A stretch of DNA of 64,000 nucleotides from Dichomitus squalens LYAD-421 SS1 (taxonomy: Eukaryota > Basidiomycota > Agaricomycetes > Polyporales > Polyporaceae), in assembly GCF_000275845.1 (NCBI RefSeq), contig NW_006766887.1, positions 1,198,668-1,262,667 on the forward strand. The letters run 5' to 3'. Every line of letters begins with the position of its first letter. Position 1 is the first letter of the stretch. The notes beneath the pieces were generated by a model. The model was not told where the DNA came from. It saw nothing but the letters and a program-made list of their open reading frames with translations, and made no database searches. The position numbers and the translations under genes were made by a program. Below are positions 37,701 to 51,257 of this stretch, in pieces.

Positions 37701-38712
37701 GTCCTTTGTTCTCTTTCCGACGCGAGCGCTCCTGCTATCTGGCGAATCATGACATGCGTTACCACAGCCGATACTGAAGAACCTCAAGGAGCGCGCCCTG
37801 CGTGCGTTCAACGAATACCGCAACCGCCACATGACACCGTCCCTGGACATCCAGCTCCGGATAGGCCCCGAGGACCAGTTTCAGGACGAGCTCGCCATCT
37901 TCGGCGGCCAGACACGCGTCGTGACAAACAAGTTCCTCTCCCGCCACAAGAACAGGATCCCCACCAAGCCACGCATCGGCGTCAATGGAGGCGCGGACAC
38001 GCCGGTGTCGCCGAGCCAGGCGACGACCCCTGCCCCCACGTCGGTCGCGAGCCCCCAGTCGGCGTCGACACCGAGCGAAGATGGTGGGCCGCTCCCGCCG
38101 CAGGTGGAGGACCAGATGGAGGACGTGCATCCGTCGCTGATGGAGTATCTGTCGTTATTCCCATCTGCGGCGTCGATTTCGGTGGTCAATGGGCAGCAGC
38201 AGCAGCCGATGGACACCACGCCGTCGGTGTTCTCTCCCGCAGCCTTGGGATCGTCGCCCTTCACGAACATGCGGACGCCCTCATCCGCTGCTGGCGTACC
38301 GGGCCTCCGACACCAGCCACAGCCTCAGCCACAGTCCCAGCCTCAAGCGGGGCCGTCGACCCCGACAGGCCGAGGTACCGAACCCGTCGGGGACCCGCTC
38401 GCGTTCTTCAACGTGCTGCCCGATAGCGGTGCAGTCGCGGCTGGGCTCGCGGACCCGTCGCTGGTCTTCGCCGCGATGGGGATGGGGCAGCCGGACATGG
38501 GTCCCCTGGGGACGAACATCTTCGGTAGCTCGTTTGGGGGAGGGGACTTTGGCGACCAGTGGACGTCGCTCATGCGCGAGACAGGCTTTTTCGACGCCCA
38601 AGGGAACTTCAAGACGGATGGCTTGATGTCCCCGATGTCCCCGACCACTCCCGGGACGGGACAGCAGGGCCATGCGCGACGGGACTCGGGGGACATCTAC
38701 CCGACATATTAG
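34753..38712 (+). CDS. Zn2Cys6 fungal transcription factor (tandem copy 2)
   Basis: Starts MPAEPRRNSRKL at 34753. The zinc cluster joins as CAECRR, LKLKCDKKIPCGSC, VRRGCTSICPN, six cysteines intact, followed by GSLSAGQGTR, FILADTEQLHRKISEMSERI and the coiled coil RQLEDALAIFQ. The middle domain reads LEAHLPPQPRAWALCETYL, LTWWCRPIKRDELINDIL and LLSVLFFVFALGSLVDLTL, close to copy 1. Further exons (for example 37554-37680, ALTDLDLAVDFFERGAQLS) lead to a C-terminal exon rich in Pro, Ser, Thr and Gln. This carries FGDQWTSLMRETGFFD and a tail of about 35 residues that copy 1 lacks. Exon number, splice phases and order match copy 1, so the pair arose by tandem duplication and then diverged mostly in the low-complexity regions. 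Confidence 0.9.
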
Positions 38713-39342
38713 AGGCGCGCTGTTGCTGTGCCTGTCTGCTTTCGGCTCTGAGTCTTCTCCACTGCATCTTCTCGCGCTGTGTTCGTTTCTATCTGCACTG
38801 TGCTTGTTGTGTTTGATTCACGTGCTACGTCTCTCTCGATCTGTATTCGCACTGTACAATGCCCCACAGACGTCTGGCTACTATACTATACGCACGCGTG
38901 ACACGTTCTAGGTATACATTGTCTCCTCTCATATCCCAGATTGCTTCACCCCCGTTTTGTCATCGTGTGTCTCGAAGGCCCCTCAAAACTTCGCCTCTCG
39001 TATCAGATTGCTATGGTCAGTGTTTTATGTGTCGCATCGTAGCTGTGTTGAACTGTAAAGTGTATGTGCAAAGATGCCAAAATTCCCACCAGATTCCCCA
39101 ACACCGGATTACGGCGCTTCAGTGGCATAGCAGGTTTGTTCCGTACATCTCGCATCCAAGTTCCTTTCATACCCCAGGCGGCCTTGGAGTACAGAGCTTT
39201 ATTGACTCGTGTTCACGGCATTCGATGACGCATCACAAGCTGCTGATATATGCCTTCTGCTTCCCTCTTCATCCTGACAAGTCTCCCCTCCACGTCGTAT
39301 ACCACGGATTGACAAGACCATTACCTGTCCGCATTACTCCTC
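38713..39342. other. Intergenic region with transposon end
   Basis: Holds the 3' end of the second regulator gene and a transposon-end-like sequence at 39065-39124. No exon seen. Confidence 0.45.
39065..39124 (-). repeat. Solo terminal sequence related to the CACTA-like element
   Basis: Read on the minus strand it starts CACTGAAGCGCC and continues with a GGGGAA block and a TTCCC-type motif, the same building blocks as the element at 18299-19355. No matching second end was found nearby, so this looks like a truncated or very short relative. Confidence 0.5.
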
Positions 39343-40712
39343 ATGAATTCCTGCTCACTAGATCTTGCCCCTAGCGCCTTCACTAACTCGCGGATCATCG
39401 GTTTACTCCTGGAAGCCGCGTTTTTTGGAGTATTTGCAACGACCAGCGCCATGGGTACCTGGTGCCTACTTATCGAGAAACATCTGCATACCCATCTATG
39501 GCGCAATAGGATGCTTCTCGCATTGAACGCTCTGATGTTTGTGCTAGCACTAGCGGTGAGTACTCTGGCCCTGCCGAGAATTCGCAGTTGTGAGTCAACA
39601 CCTTCGATAGCATCTAGCTCTCACAACGCGGATGGTTCTATCGGACTTCAGTCCATCGGACGGTGATATGATCGACGCCATATTCCAGAATGACCCAATC
39701 TCCTCCCCGGTTGGATTGGCGCAGTTCTATATGTATGTCACGCAGACCGTGATTGGAGACATCTTCATAGTAAGTCTCTACTTATCGGCTCTGGTTCAGT
39801 ATGTTGATGGTGGGCTTGCTGCAGGTTTACCGCCTATTTGTAGTCTGGGACATTAAGAATATCTGGGGAAAGTCAATTCCAATAGCCATGTTGGTCGTAG
39901 ATGTCGGTGAGTAGTGGTTTGAGTTCACGCACCTATTGGCACCCGTTATATCTGCTTGCCTTGCATCGTGCACCTTTTGAGGCAGTTTTACACATCTGAT
40001 CCTGAATCCGCTGCTTTGCATATTGCTGACTGTTTGCTTGAATAGCTTGCGGATACCTTCTTCCTCGTATACCCATAGCATTCTTTGGAGTTTCCTTCTT
40101 GAGCAATGCCCTCGCCTCAGGTATGTGCCATCCGCTTGGGTGGCAACTACGATCTTTGACGATCATATCAAGCTCTTATAATGTGGCGCATACTAAATAC
40201 CAAAGGGGCGCAAACACAATATCATTGGGAGTGGCACTCTCGTGCGATGTTCAATCTCGTTAGGTACCGTCGGGCTTTCGAGGCCATCATTCAGTCCGCA
40301 GCCATATACTCCATGGCGTCCATATCCCTTCTGGTGACATTTTTCCTCGGCACCGAAGTTAGCTTTGTGACTTGCATGAACGTTTTCCCTCCGCTCATAG
40401 TTCGTTCACTTCACATGTTCAAGCAAGCTCAGGCTGATGCGGTGTGGTCAGGGCTTCGTGTTTTCGCTCATAATCCTGCAAATGGCCCGAAAGTCTGTGA
40501 TCGAAGGCCCCTCCCAAGGCCGCTTCTCAGCAGCAGAAATCGTAGCACTTCGCCCTGTGATCGTGCAGAAAGCGCGTTCCGAGTCTTCAATGGGCACATA
40601 TCATGAAGAAGTGGAGCGGGTGCAGCAGAGCTCTCTATCCAGTGTAAATGACAGACAGCTCCCCGGAGAGTCGAACCACGGAGACGCAGTAGTAGCAGAA
40701 GGGGAACCCTGA
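39343..40712 (+). CDS. Seven-transmembrane basidiomycete protein of unknown function
   Basis: Starts MNSCSLDLAPSAF at 39343. Hydrophobic segments appear in order: IIGLLLEAAFFGVFATTSAM, MLLALNALMFVLALAV, FYMYVTQTVIGDIFIVYRLF, PIAMLVVDVACGYLL, IAFFGVSFLSNALAS, IIQSAAIYSMASISLLVTFF and the last one, GLVFSLIILQMA. The signature VYRLFVVW across a splice site and the cluster YRRAFEAIIQSAAIY mark the large agaricomycete 7-TM family, often only labelled hypothetical. The C-terminal tail is hydrophilic, Ser/Glu-rich, and ends VVAEGEP with TGA at 40710. About five introns are needed, all short. A receptor-like role at the cell membrane is possible but unproven; no G-protein contact motif was identified. 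Confidence 0.82.
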
Positions 40713-41607
40713 AGCGATATTAACCGTGACGGTACTCGCTAGCTGTCAGTCGTGCCATAATTCTAGGCTAAGATGCGGAATATATATGATGCTTGTCGTG
40801 TCGACGATGCTAAGGCGCTTGACGATAGCACTGACTTCTTCCCTTTTAGAAGCCCGGTATGTACCCTTGCACTCTCGAATGCTCGTGGATGCCGTACGTC
40901 CCCGAACGGCGCAGATATTCTGAATTCGAGCACTCAGACTCGGACGTCGCGACATATTTCCATATAGGGATTTCTGGCAAACGCCGAGGCTCTTCGGTCC
41001 GACGCGCTTGCCAGCGAACACCTCTCATGCCTCGAAAGCCTCTTCTCTCACCGCGGAACCGCGACATAACTACTATTGATGGTCGGACTTTGACATGATG
41101 CCAGAAGCTCACTCTGAAACATCGGCACATACGGCCAACCCAAAGGAATGGCAGAATCCCGCATTCTAGCATGAGTCAGTCTGCTGGGGACTGACACTAG
41201 TTCAACCAAACGAGCCATCGTGGCCGAGCAGCTTTGGGGGAGGGGGAGTCGGAGGACTACAAATGATCTGAGGGCTGTCCAGTAAGTTGCTCCTTACGCT
41301 GTCAGCCGGCTGGTAGACCATTGGAGATGAGTGTGTTTGCGGAAGCAGTCTTCCTCTATCAAAGTGCGTGCCGGCAGGGATGATGGCAGGAGACTTGCTG
41401 CACGCGGGTAATTCAGGGCCTCGCGAAGCTTCTCTTCTATCATAGATTTAAATATGCAGCTGCCTCGTGTGCCGTCATCCTCGCACCCTCGGACCTCTGG
41501 AGGGTTGACTTCACTCGTCGGTCACCGACGCCGGGACCAACCGCTCTGCCTTCTGCTATATCTTGCGCCAGTCTCGGCTCTCGAGCTTAAGCCGCGCCCC
41601 TTCAGCT
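40713..41607. other. Intergenic region with small open frame
   Basis: A plus-strand frame at 40859-41098 reads RRRYSEFEHSDSDVATYF and later a basic tail, and follows a TTTTAG acceptor. It recalls the acidic Ser stretch in the gene at 57135-58711 but is too short and isolated to call. The rest is empty up to the peptidase start. Confidence 0.35.
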
Positions 41608-43653
41608 ATGATCTTCGCAAAGGCTCTCCTCACTCTCACGTATCTTGGCTTAGCGTGCGCCACGTCGTCGACCAATTTCGTAGTCCATGAGAATATCAGG
41701 ATCCCCCCGCGAGGTTTCACTTCGGTGGGGCCTGCCCCGCAGGGACAGACAATCACCTTACGGATAGCGCTAGCTCAGGCAAACAAAAATGCCATCGTTG
41801 ATGCACTATACAGCGTGAGCGATCCGACGAGTGCCATTTATGGTCAGCACTTATCGAAAGCGGAGGTACGTGGACATCATGACTAACGACGTCGAGTCGA
41901 GTATACCTGATGTACATTCGTTTGAAAGGTTAACGCACTCGTTGCCCCAAGTTCAGACACCAAGAATGTGGTCGATTCCTGGCTGCATGCCAACGGCTTT
42001 AACGTTACGACGCTCTCTCCTGCGGGCGACTGGATCAGCATCAACGTGCCTGTCAGCAAAGCGAATGCCCTCCTCGGTGCCAACTTCACGACGTTCGCGC
42101 ATCGGGATTCTGGGAGGCAATTCATTCGCACTCTCTCGTACTCGCTCCCGGAAAGTCTGCGGGGACATGTCGACCTCGTGCATCCGACTGTCACGTACGT
42201 GCACACCTTTGTACCCACCCTTGCACCTGGACTGATTAGGAAATGTCTCGAATACATAGCTTTCCGGATCCTGCGAGCATTGCACCCGTTGCGGCGAAGA
42301 TGAAGCGTGCAATCCATGAAGTGGTGCAGCGCGACGTGTCTTCGACCTGCGCGAATGGTACGATTCCAGCGTGTCTTCAGGACCTGTACAAGATTCCCAC
42401 TGCCCCCGCAACAAACAAGAAGAACTCGCTCGGAGTCACAGGTTTCTTTGGAAACAATGCGCACTACGCCTTCCTGGAGACCTTCCTACAGCAGTATCGC
42501 CCTGACATGAACCCGGCGACGAACTTCAGCGTAGTTGGTGTTGACGGCGGCTCCAACGACCAGGACGTCCCCTCGGTCTCTGAAGGAGTAAGAATATATC
42601 GCCACCTTAGGCTTATTTTGGTTCGACTCACCTGGCCATCACTATAGGAGCTCGACATCCAGTATACTGTTGGTTTGGCAACAAACGTGCCCGTCACCTA
42701 CTACTTCATCGGCACGGAAAACAATGATGCCTTAGGGGGGTATCTCGACGAGGCGAACCTTCTTTTAGGTCTTGATGCCCCTCCTCTTGTCTTGACAACT
42801 AGCTATGGACAGCAAGAAAGCACGATCTCCTTTGAGCTTACCGAGTACGTCCGTCACGGGCACACGAAAGGAAAGGAGCTCACTCTTCTTCAGGAGACTC
42901 TGTCAGGTCTACGCACAGCTTGGTGCGCGCGGCACGACAATCCTCTACGCTTCCGGAGATAGCGGCCCGGGATGTCCGTCAGGGAACAACACAAATTTCC
43001 AGCCGACTTTCCCCTCTAACTGCCCCTTGTGAGTCTATTTTCGCAACGTCTGCAGGAACTCAAGCTCACAGCGCACAGCGTCACGTCTGTAGGTGGTACG
43101 CAGGGTTTTGCCCCCGAGGAGGCATGGACCGGCTCATCCGGCGGCTTCTCAAACTACTACCCACGCCCGCCTTACCAAGCCGCCGCCGTCGGGACATACC
43201 TCGCTCGTCACGGCCACAAGAATGCTGGCAAATACAATGCGAGCGGGCGCGCGTTCCCGGATATCGCCGCGAAGGCAGACGAGTTCATTGTCTCTGAAGA
43301 TGGGCCATTCCCCCTGTTCGGCACGAGCGCGTCGAGCCCCACCATGGCGAGCATCATCGCGCTAATAAATGATAAGTTGTTGAATAAGGGGCGGCCCCCG
43401 CTGGGGTTCTTGAACCCGTGGCTGTATGGTGGGGGCTTCCTGGCATTCACGGATATTACGAAGGGGAATAGCTCGGCCCGTTGCAGCTTCACCGAGACTG
43501 TGCAAGGTTTCGATGCCGAGGTTGGCTGGGATCCAGTATGTCTTATCGGTCTGCTTGTAGATGTTACGCACATGACTGACGCCCCTGGTGATGCAGGTGA
43601 CGGGCCTTGGGACCCCTCGTTTTGACAAGTTGGTTTCTCTCCTTGGACTATGA
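41608..43653 (+). CDS. Secreted serine-carboxyl peptidase, S53 (sedolisin / tripeptidyl peptidase type)
   Basis: A signal peptide (MIFAKALLTLTYLGLACATS) starts at ATG 41608. A pro-domain follows: VHENIRIPPRGFT, LRIALAQANKNAIVDALYSV, IYGQHLSKAEV, VDSWLHANGFNVT and the TFAHRDSGRQFIRT segment. The mature enzyme contains the catalytic Glu and Asp in EGELDIQY, the oxyanion Asp in YASGDSGPGC, and the nucleophile Ser in FGTSASSPTMASIIALIND. VTSVGGTQ spans a splice site. The calcium site is formed near GFDAEVGWDPVTGLGTP. The last exon gives VTGLGTPRFDKLVSLLGL, with TGA at 43651. Wood-decay fungi secrete many such acid peptidases for nitrogen scavenging; the exact cleavage preference is not set by what I can see. 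All joins checked keep the frame. Confidence 0.93.
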
Positions 43654-44487
43654 GTAGCTGGGCTACGGCCGGAATTCCAGGATGGACAACATGTGACATA
43701 CTGCGCTTTGGACACTACCCGATGACATCACACGACTTCATGTCAAGTCAAGTAGGTAGTGCAGGACATGCTCTTTGGTATTCAAGGACGTCTCTTGCAC
43801 AGCGATTCTTCCGCCATTGTCATCTGTTCTGGCGAATATTGCCAGATACGGCGTCTGACTTACAGTCCATGAGCCGCATTCTCCTTTTGTCTTGATGACA
43901 CGCCTAGGACTGAAACAAAGAGCTGCACGTATGGCCACGTGCAGTTGGGTACTCCTTGGTAAATTGGAGTACTTTGCACTCACTTCTACATTCAGCTGTC
44001 ACTGCCATGAAAAATTCGTCCGAAACCGCGATCCTTGCGGACTCCTGGTCACTGTTTACCTATTATATCCGATCTCGTTATAAAGCGGCGTCGCAGGTGA
44101 ACTTATCAGGCAGGTACCCTGTCAAATACATCCCTCACCACACTCGTATGTGAATTTCTGTCGGAGTACTTAGCGGGTGTGGATGTATCGAGATGCATTG
44201 CGCTTGTATATTATTGCTACTGGTAGCAGTACATTTGTACACTAATTTCAACAAACAAAACTGACTCCCTTCGCGAATAACCCAAAGCTATGGAGTCTTG
44301 TAGGCTTGCCAAAAGACATCACGAGGCCCAAAACATACCTAGGTAGAGCACACGAAGAATGTAACGAAAGCAGGATACGGTATTAAAAAGCGATAGGAAT
44401 GGAATGATTGTTGGGGAGCACTATGAAACGGTAAGTTATGTTGCTTGACAACTCTACGCTTATTGAGCGGACGTTCGACAATAAGAC
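43654..44487. other. Convergent intergenic region
   Basis: About 830 bases between the 3' ends of the peptidase and GMC genes. AT-richer than its surroundings; no exon seen. Confidence 0.5.
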
Positions 44488-46969
<2,482 letters not shown>

Positions 46970-47857
46970 GGCGGGTGTAATGGCAGCGGATACTGTCGTC
47001 GTCGGCTGTCTCGCGTCCTGTGGCCCAGACGTATCGAAGGATAGGAATAAAGAACGACGAAGTCGCAAAGCACGAGGTTATAACAGAGAAAGGAGAAGGG
47101 GCGAGAGTGTGGGATGGAGGCCCTCCCCCCTACACTATAAATGGCGAAATGGCAGGCTCTTGGTCCGTCGGAGAGGCATGACAAATTCACTGCACGTCCA
47201 GGTGCCGCAACGTCATTTCTGCCCGTCGCCGAGGGACATCAGGAACAGTCCAATTGTCGAATGGGCAGACACAGACCGGAAGCAGGCAAGAGCGGAACCA
47301 TATTGTAGATAGGCGACCGAGTGGAGGAAAGTTGGAACCGTCAAACGTGGTGTCATCCATCAGTCTAGGTACCTGATGTGCACTGAGATTTGCGAGATTG
47401 ATGAGGAGAAGACCTGGGATGCCATATACACCCGTTTCGGATGCCATGAGACTTGGTGGATCTACCTGTGATCAATCTTGGATGTGTAGTAAACGGAGAA
47501 GCGACTTCAGTGGACGTTTGACTTACTCCTGGTCATCAACGTAATACACAGGTTCATGATCTGGCTGACTTGCTGTTTCGATAGTCAAGGGTAGCGACAT
47601 GTGCCAGCTGAAGTATAGTGGAAGAAAGATGTTCTCAGTAAGACAAAACCGCAGTGACAGCCGACGAGACGGCTTCTATCAATCCAACCGCGTCGCGTAG
47701 GCTGCCATGCCGAGCGTTCATCATGACTATCGTACAAGCGGCAAATTTGTGAGAACGAGAACTACTGTAAGTCCGATAGCAGACTTCAGAATTGGCGGTC
47801 TCCACGTTCAATAGTTGCAAATACCGTTGACCATCGCAACGCGCCCGAGCTTCCTAC
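46970..47857. other. Upstream region of the GMC gene
   Basis: About 890 bases with no supported exon; contains the GMC promoter and the 3' end of the proline-rich gene. Confidence 0.5.
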
Positions 47858-49320
47858 CTACACGAACGTCCGTCCCACACCGTTGCATATGCCGCATGTG
47901 TCCTCGTCAAATATCAAGAAGGACGTCTTCCCACTGCCCCCACATCGCCAACAAAGCCGCCCGCCAATCCTCGGATCGCCAGGCGAGTACACAACGACGT
48001 TCCCCAACGACGGCGAGCCGCCACTCAGCTCTCCGACCGGACCCCACGATGGCGGTGGGAAGCCGGTCCGCGCTCCTGCCCCGACACCTAGACGGTCAAG
48101 GTACGAGGACATTGGCAAAACACCGCCCGCGATGGGCACGACACGCGAAGATGCGCCAGGATAGCCGGCACCAGATGGAACGCGGGACGTGGTTGCGGAT
48201 CGTGAGAGTTCCTGGGCGGCGGAGGACGGACCTGCCCATGACGCGCTGTGGTTGTGTAGAGATGATTGTGGTGATCGGAAGACAGGCAACGGGCGCTGGT
48301 ACGTCGACGACGACGACGCTGATGGCCCGTCAGGCCCAGGTGTCCATGGCGCGTACACAATCGCGCCTGCGTAGGGCTTTGCGTACTTATCCCAGCAACG
48401 AGAGCATGGGTGGGAGGGGTCGTAATTCTTGTAGCCGGTGTTCCGACCTAATCGCCGAGCCGACAAATAGGTATGGTCAATCATCTCTGGCGAACCGCCG
48501 GGCATACATTGCGCTCACATTTCTGACACTCAAACCCATTAGGATAAACCAGTACCTTGCCGTGCCTCAGTAGTGGGTGACCAGGCACAGGACGGTCAGT
48601 CGGACGACCGTCGTCAGCCACATCGTTTGAGGACGAGGACGAGTGCAGTGCAGGCGCAAATCCAGGATTTGCCGGCGAGCTGGCCGAAGGGGATGTGGGT
48701 GACGCACCAGCACTTCTACTCTGATATTGCGAGCTCGAACCTCCGAACAGCCCGCCGTCATCCGGGCCTGCCGCGTAGAAATCGCGCGCGAAATCCGAAA
48801 CTGCATTGCTTGGGACGTCCGGAGAAGACAGCGGTCGTAGTCTCGTCGTTTGTGAACGCTGGACAGGATGCTGTGGGGGAGGTGCGAATCCAGAACGATG
48901 GACGTTGCCAGGGAAAGAGGACCAGCTGCTGCCGCCGGTAAGCTGCGGCGACGTCATCCCCCATGTTGGAGGAGGGAATTGAGCTTGATGTCGGCTTGGG
49001 GTTGCTACTGGTTGTTGGAAGGGCCTTCGCGGGCCGAGCTCGAGAGTAGTCTCGCCCTCACGGACGTTGGGCGTAGCAGTGTAAGCAGGAGGTAGTTCTT
49101 CTTTCAGGAGCTCCGCTACAGAGCCCCCTGTTCTCTCGGGAGGAGTCGATGTAGGCGCAACCCTCTCCGGAGGTGGCCCGGGAGGTGGTGCATAGGAGGA
49201 TGGAGGTGGGACGTCGTCATTTACGGGAGGCGAAGGAAGTGGGGGAGAGGAACGTCCGGTGCGCCCTGTGGGGGTAGGCGTCACCGTGGGAGTGCGGAAG
49301 GGATTGTGAATAGCGACCAT
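47858..49320 (-). CDS. Proline-rich protein with paired CxxC zinc-ribbon-like motifs, conserved in fungi, function unknown
   Basis: ATG at 49320 (MVAIHNPFRTPT); the open frame extends further but only through a TTG. The first half is a long Pro/Ser/Thr-rich disordered region with EELPPAYT, a PPxY-type motif that Nedd4-family ligases could bind. After SDFARDFYAAG and another Ser-rich stretch comes the conserved part: PGHPLLRHGKVLVYP, then CQKC split by an intron that joins to RNTGYKNYDPSHPCSRCW, two CxxC pairs. A Ser/Pro linker and a second cysteine block end the protein: PGDPRIGGRLCWRCGGSG, FDEDTCGICNGVGRTF. The four CxxC pairs could bind two zinc ions, DnaJ-like. I know similar proteins in many fungal genomes but no assigned function. 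Two exons, cleanly joined, about 465 residues. Confidence 0.82.
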
Positions 49321-49850
49321 AGATCTTGAGGGGGTTGTCTGATTCAACTAGAGACACTCAAGGGAGACTGAGGCCCGATGCAAGGAGACGTTGTGTGGAC
49401 GATAGAACGAGAGAAGAGTCACACACTGGCCGAGGGGCAGAACAGAGCACCTGAGCCGCGGCACAAGAGCCGCCCGGCAGTGCTTCACAAGGAAGTCTCA
49501 AGCACTTCTGTCCAATTCATGCAATATTGCGGCTTCACACAAGATGGCTTGCGAGACGACAGCAAGGAGAACAAAAATGGAATAACCAACGACCTACAGC
49601 TTCGATGTAGGGTATGCAGGGCACGAGGCGACGCACCGTTCGATACGCGCCACAACGTCGCCCTGAAGCGCAGGCCGACAGTATAGTCCAAGTCAGCCCC
49701 CACGAGTCGCAGAGCCATCGTTCAAAGGCATGTCACGCGATCGTATAGAAAGTACAGCAACACTCGCCTCTCGGCGACAAACGACACATACATCGACGCA
49801 TCGGCACGGCAGGTGTCCGAGAAAGCCGTCGTATCACATCAGGATTACGA
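49321..49850. other. Intergenic region
   Basis: About 530 bases between the proline-rich gene start and the VPS28 stop; no exon seen. Confidence 0.5.
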
Positions 49851-50992
49851 TTAGTCCTCCTTGCCGCTTAGACTCCTCATGAATTCACCATAAGCGTGCT
49901 CAATGTCAAACGACAGCTGCGGTTGTCCGGAACAAAGTCAGTGCTCCGCCGCAGTATGACATGGCCTCCCTGCATCGCCATAGCACTCACCTGCCGAACC
50001 TGCTCCTCGGTGAGCTGTTCCGACGCCTTCATTCCATTTAGGGTGATCAGCCTGTATGTGGCGTCCCGCCCAAGTTCACTCAAACGCTCCGGCGCGCTGT
50101 TTCAAACGGTGCGAACTCACCATCCAACCATCTTGCTGCGACCTTCCCAGTCCTTGCTCCCCTTGAAGCGTGCATAGCTCGTCACTAGCTCCTGCAGGTG
50201 CGGGTGCAGTTGATCCTTGGCGCGCATGCCCAACTTCAAGGCATCGGCAAAGGTGATAAACCACTGAACAGAACAAACACGGAACACATGATGTTAGTAA
50301 TGAGTCTAAAGTTGGTGGGGTGATTATGCGCGCAGGACAGGCGAGGGAACGGCCACGGTCGATGCCGATTAGGCGTTCGGTGACGCTGCGCGACCTGCGA
50401 GCGACATCGGACTAGACTTACTTGTGTCGTTTCTGCCACCCATTTGGACGTCTCAGGCCCGGCCTCGCTAGAATGCTCGACCGTAGCGGGTACTCCCACT
50501 TGTATTCGGTATAGCGCGGCTGGGTGATCCATCTATGAAGTATCCACCAAAGAGACATCAGTCTCGAAACCTCACGACTGTGCAGGGTTCACGGCGTGAA
50601 CTCCATGGACGGAGATTGGAGTGCTCACCCGAAATCTCGACATGAATTGCTCAATTGACGGCACGTCGTCCCCGACGAGCTTCAGCATGGTCTTGTATTG
50701 CGACAGTAGTCGCGTGCAAGCTGGAGAATACCTCTTCGGCCGGACCACTCAGCATCCCTCATCTCATCAAATGGAGCCCATCTTTCCTCAGTCTTCATGA
50801 AGGAGGCTAGACGGGCTGGAGATGTACTACTCACTCGGCAGCGGTGACCGAATCCCGTACATACGCGCGCTCGAGGTACTCCAGCGCGACAATGATCCCA
50901 AACAGAGTAGCCAGAAGTCCGTATTTCTCGCGTTCCGCGTTAGTTGTGTATAGCCGAGCCTCTTCGTCCAGGTTCAGTGGGGTGGAAGACAT
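49851..50992 (-). CDS. VPS28: ESCRT-I subunit VPS28
   Basis: VPS28 is part of ESCRT-I, which sorts ubiquitinated cargo into multivesicular endosomes; its N-terminal part packs with VPS23 and VPS37, and its C-terminal four-helix domain contacts ESCRT-II. The start at 50992 reads MSSTPLNLDEEARLYTTNA, then EREKYGLLATLFGIIVAL, LEYLERAYVRDSVTA. The next exons give YSPACTRLLSQYKTMLKLVG, VPSIEQFMSRFR, MDHPAALYRIQVGVPATVEH and ETSKWVAETTQ. The C-terminal domain follows: WFITFADALKLGMRAKDQLH, LVTSYARFKGSKDWEGRSKM, LITLNGMKASEQLTEEQVRQ, FDIEHAYGEFMRSLSGKED and TAA at 49851. About 215 residues, normal for the family, with at least five introns. All motifs are standard, so it should be functional. Confidence 0.95.
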
Positions 50993-51257
50993 CGCAGATA
51001 ATGAGCACCAGGACGAATTGGTGGACTGGGGACAACGTGATAAGCGCTTGTTGACCGGAGCTCGCGAATGCCACGCCGACGGCATCTCCTGCCGATCCTC
51101 CAGGTATGATAACTGGCAGTGGAGGATTCCTTTGAGGGTCGACTTCCTCAACATGGTCTATCTTACTACACAGATCATTAACATGCTCGCATCTGTGCCT
51201 CAAACGCAGTTGACAACCCGGTGCCTAAAATTATAAGAGCTGAACTACAAGTACGGA

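Noticed and set aside
40859..41098. Small gene with acidic Ser patch
   Set aside because: Resemblance to the unnamed family is limited to a few residues; no other exon of that family lies near.
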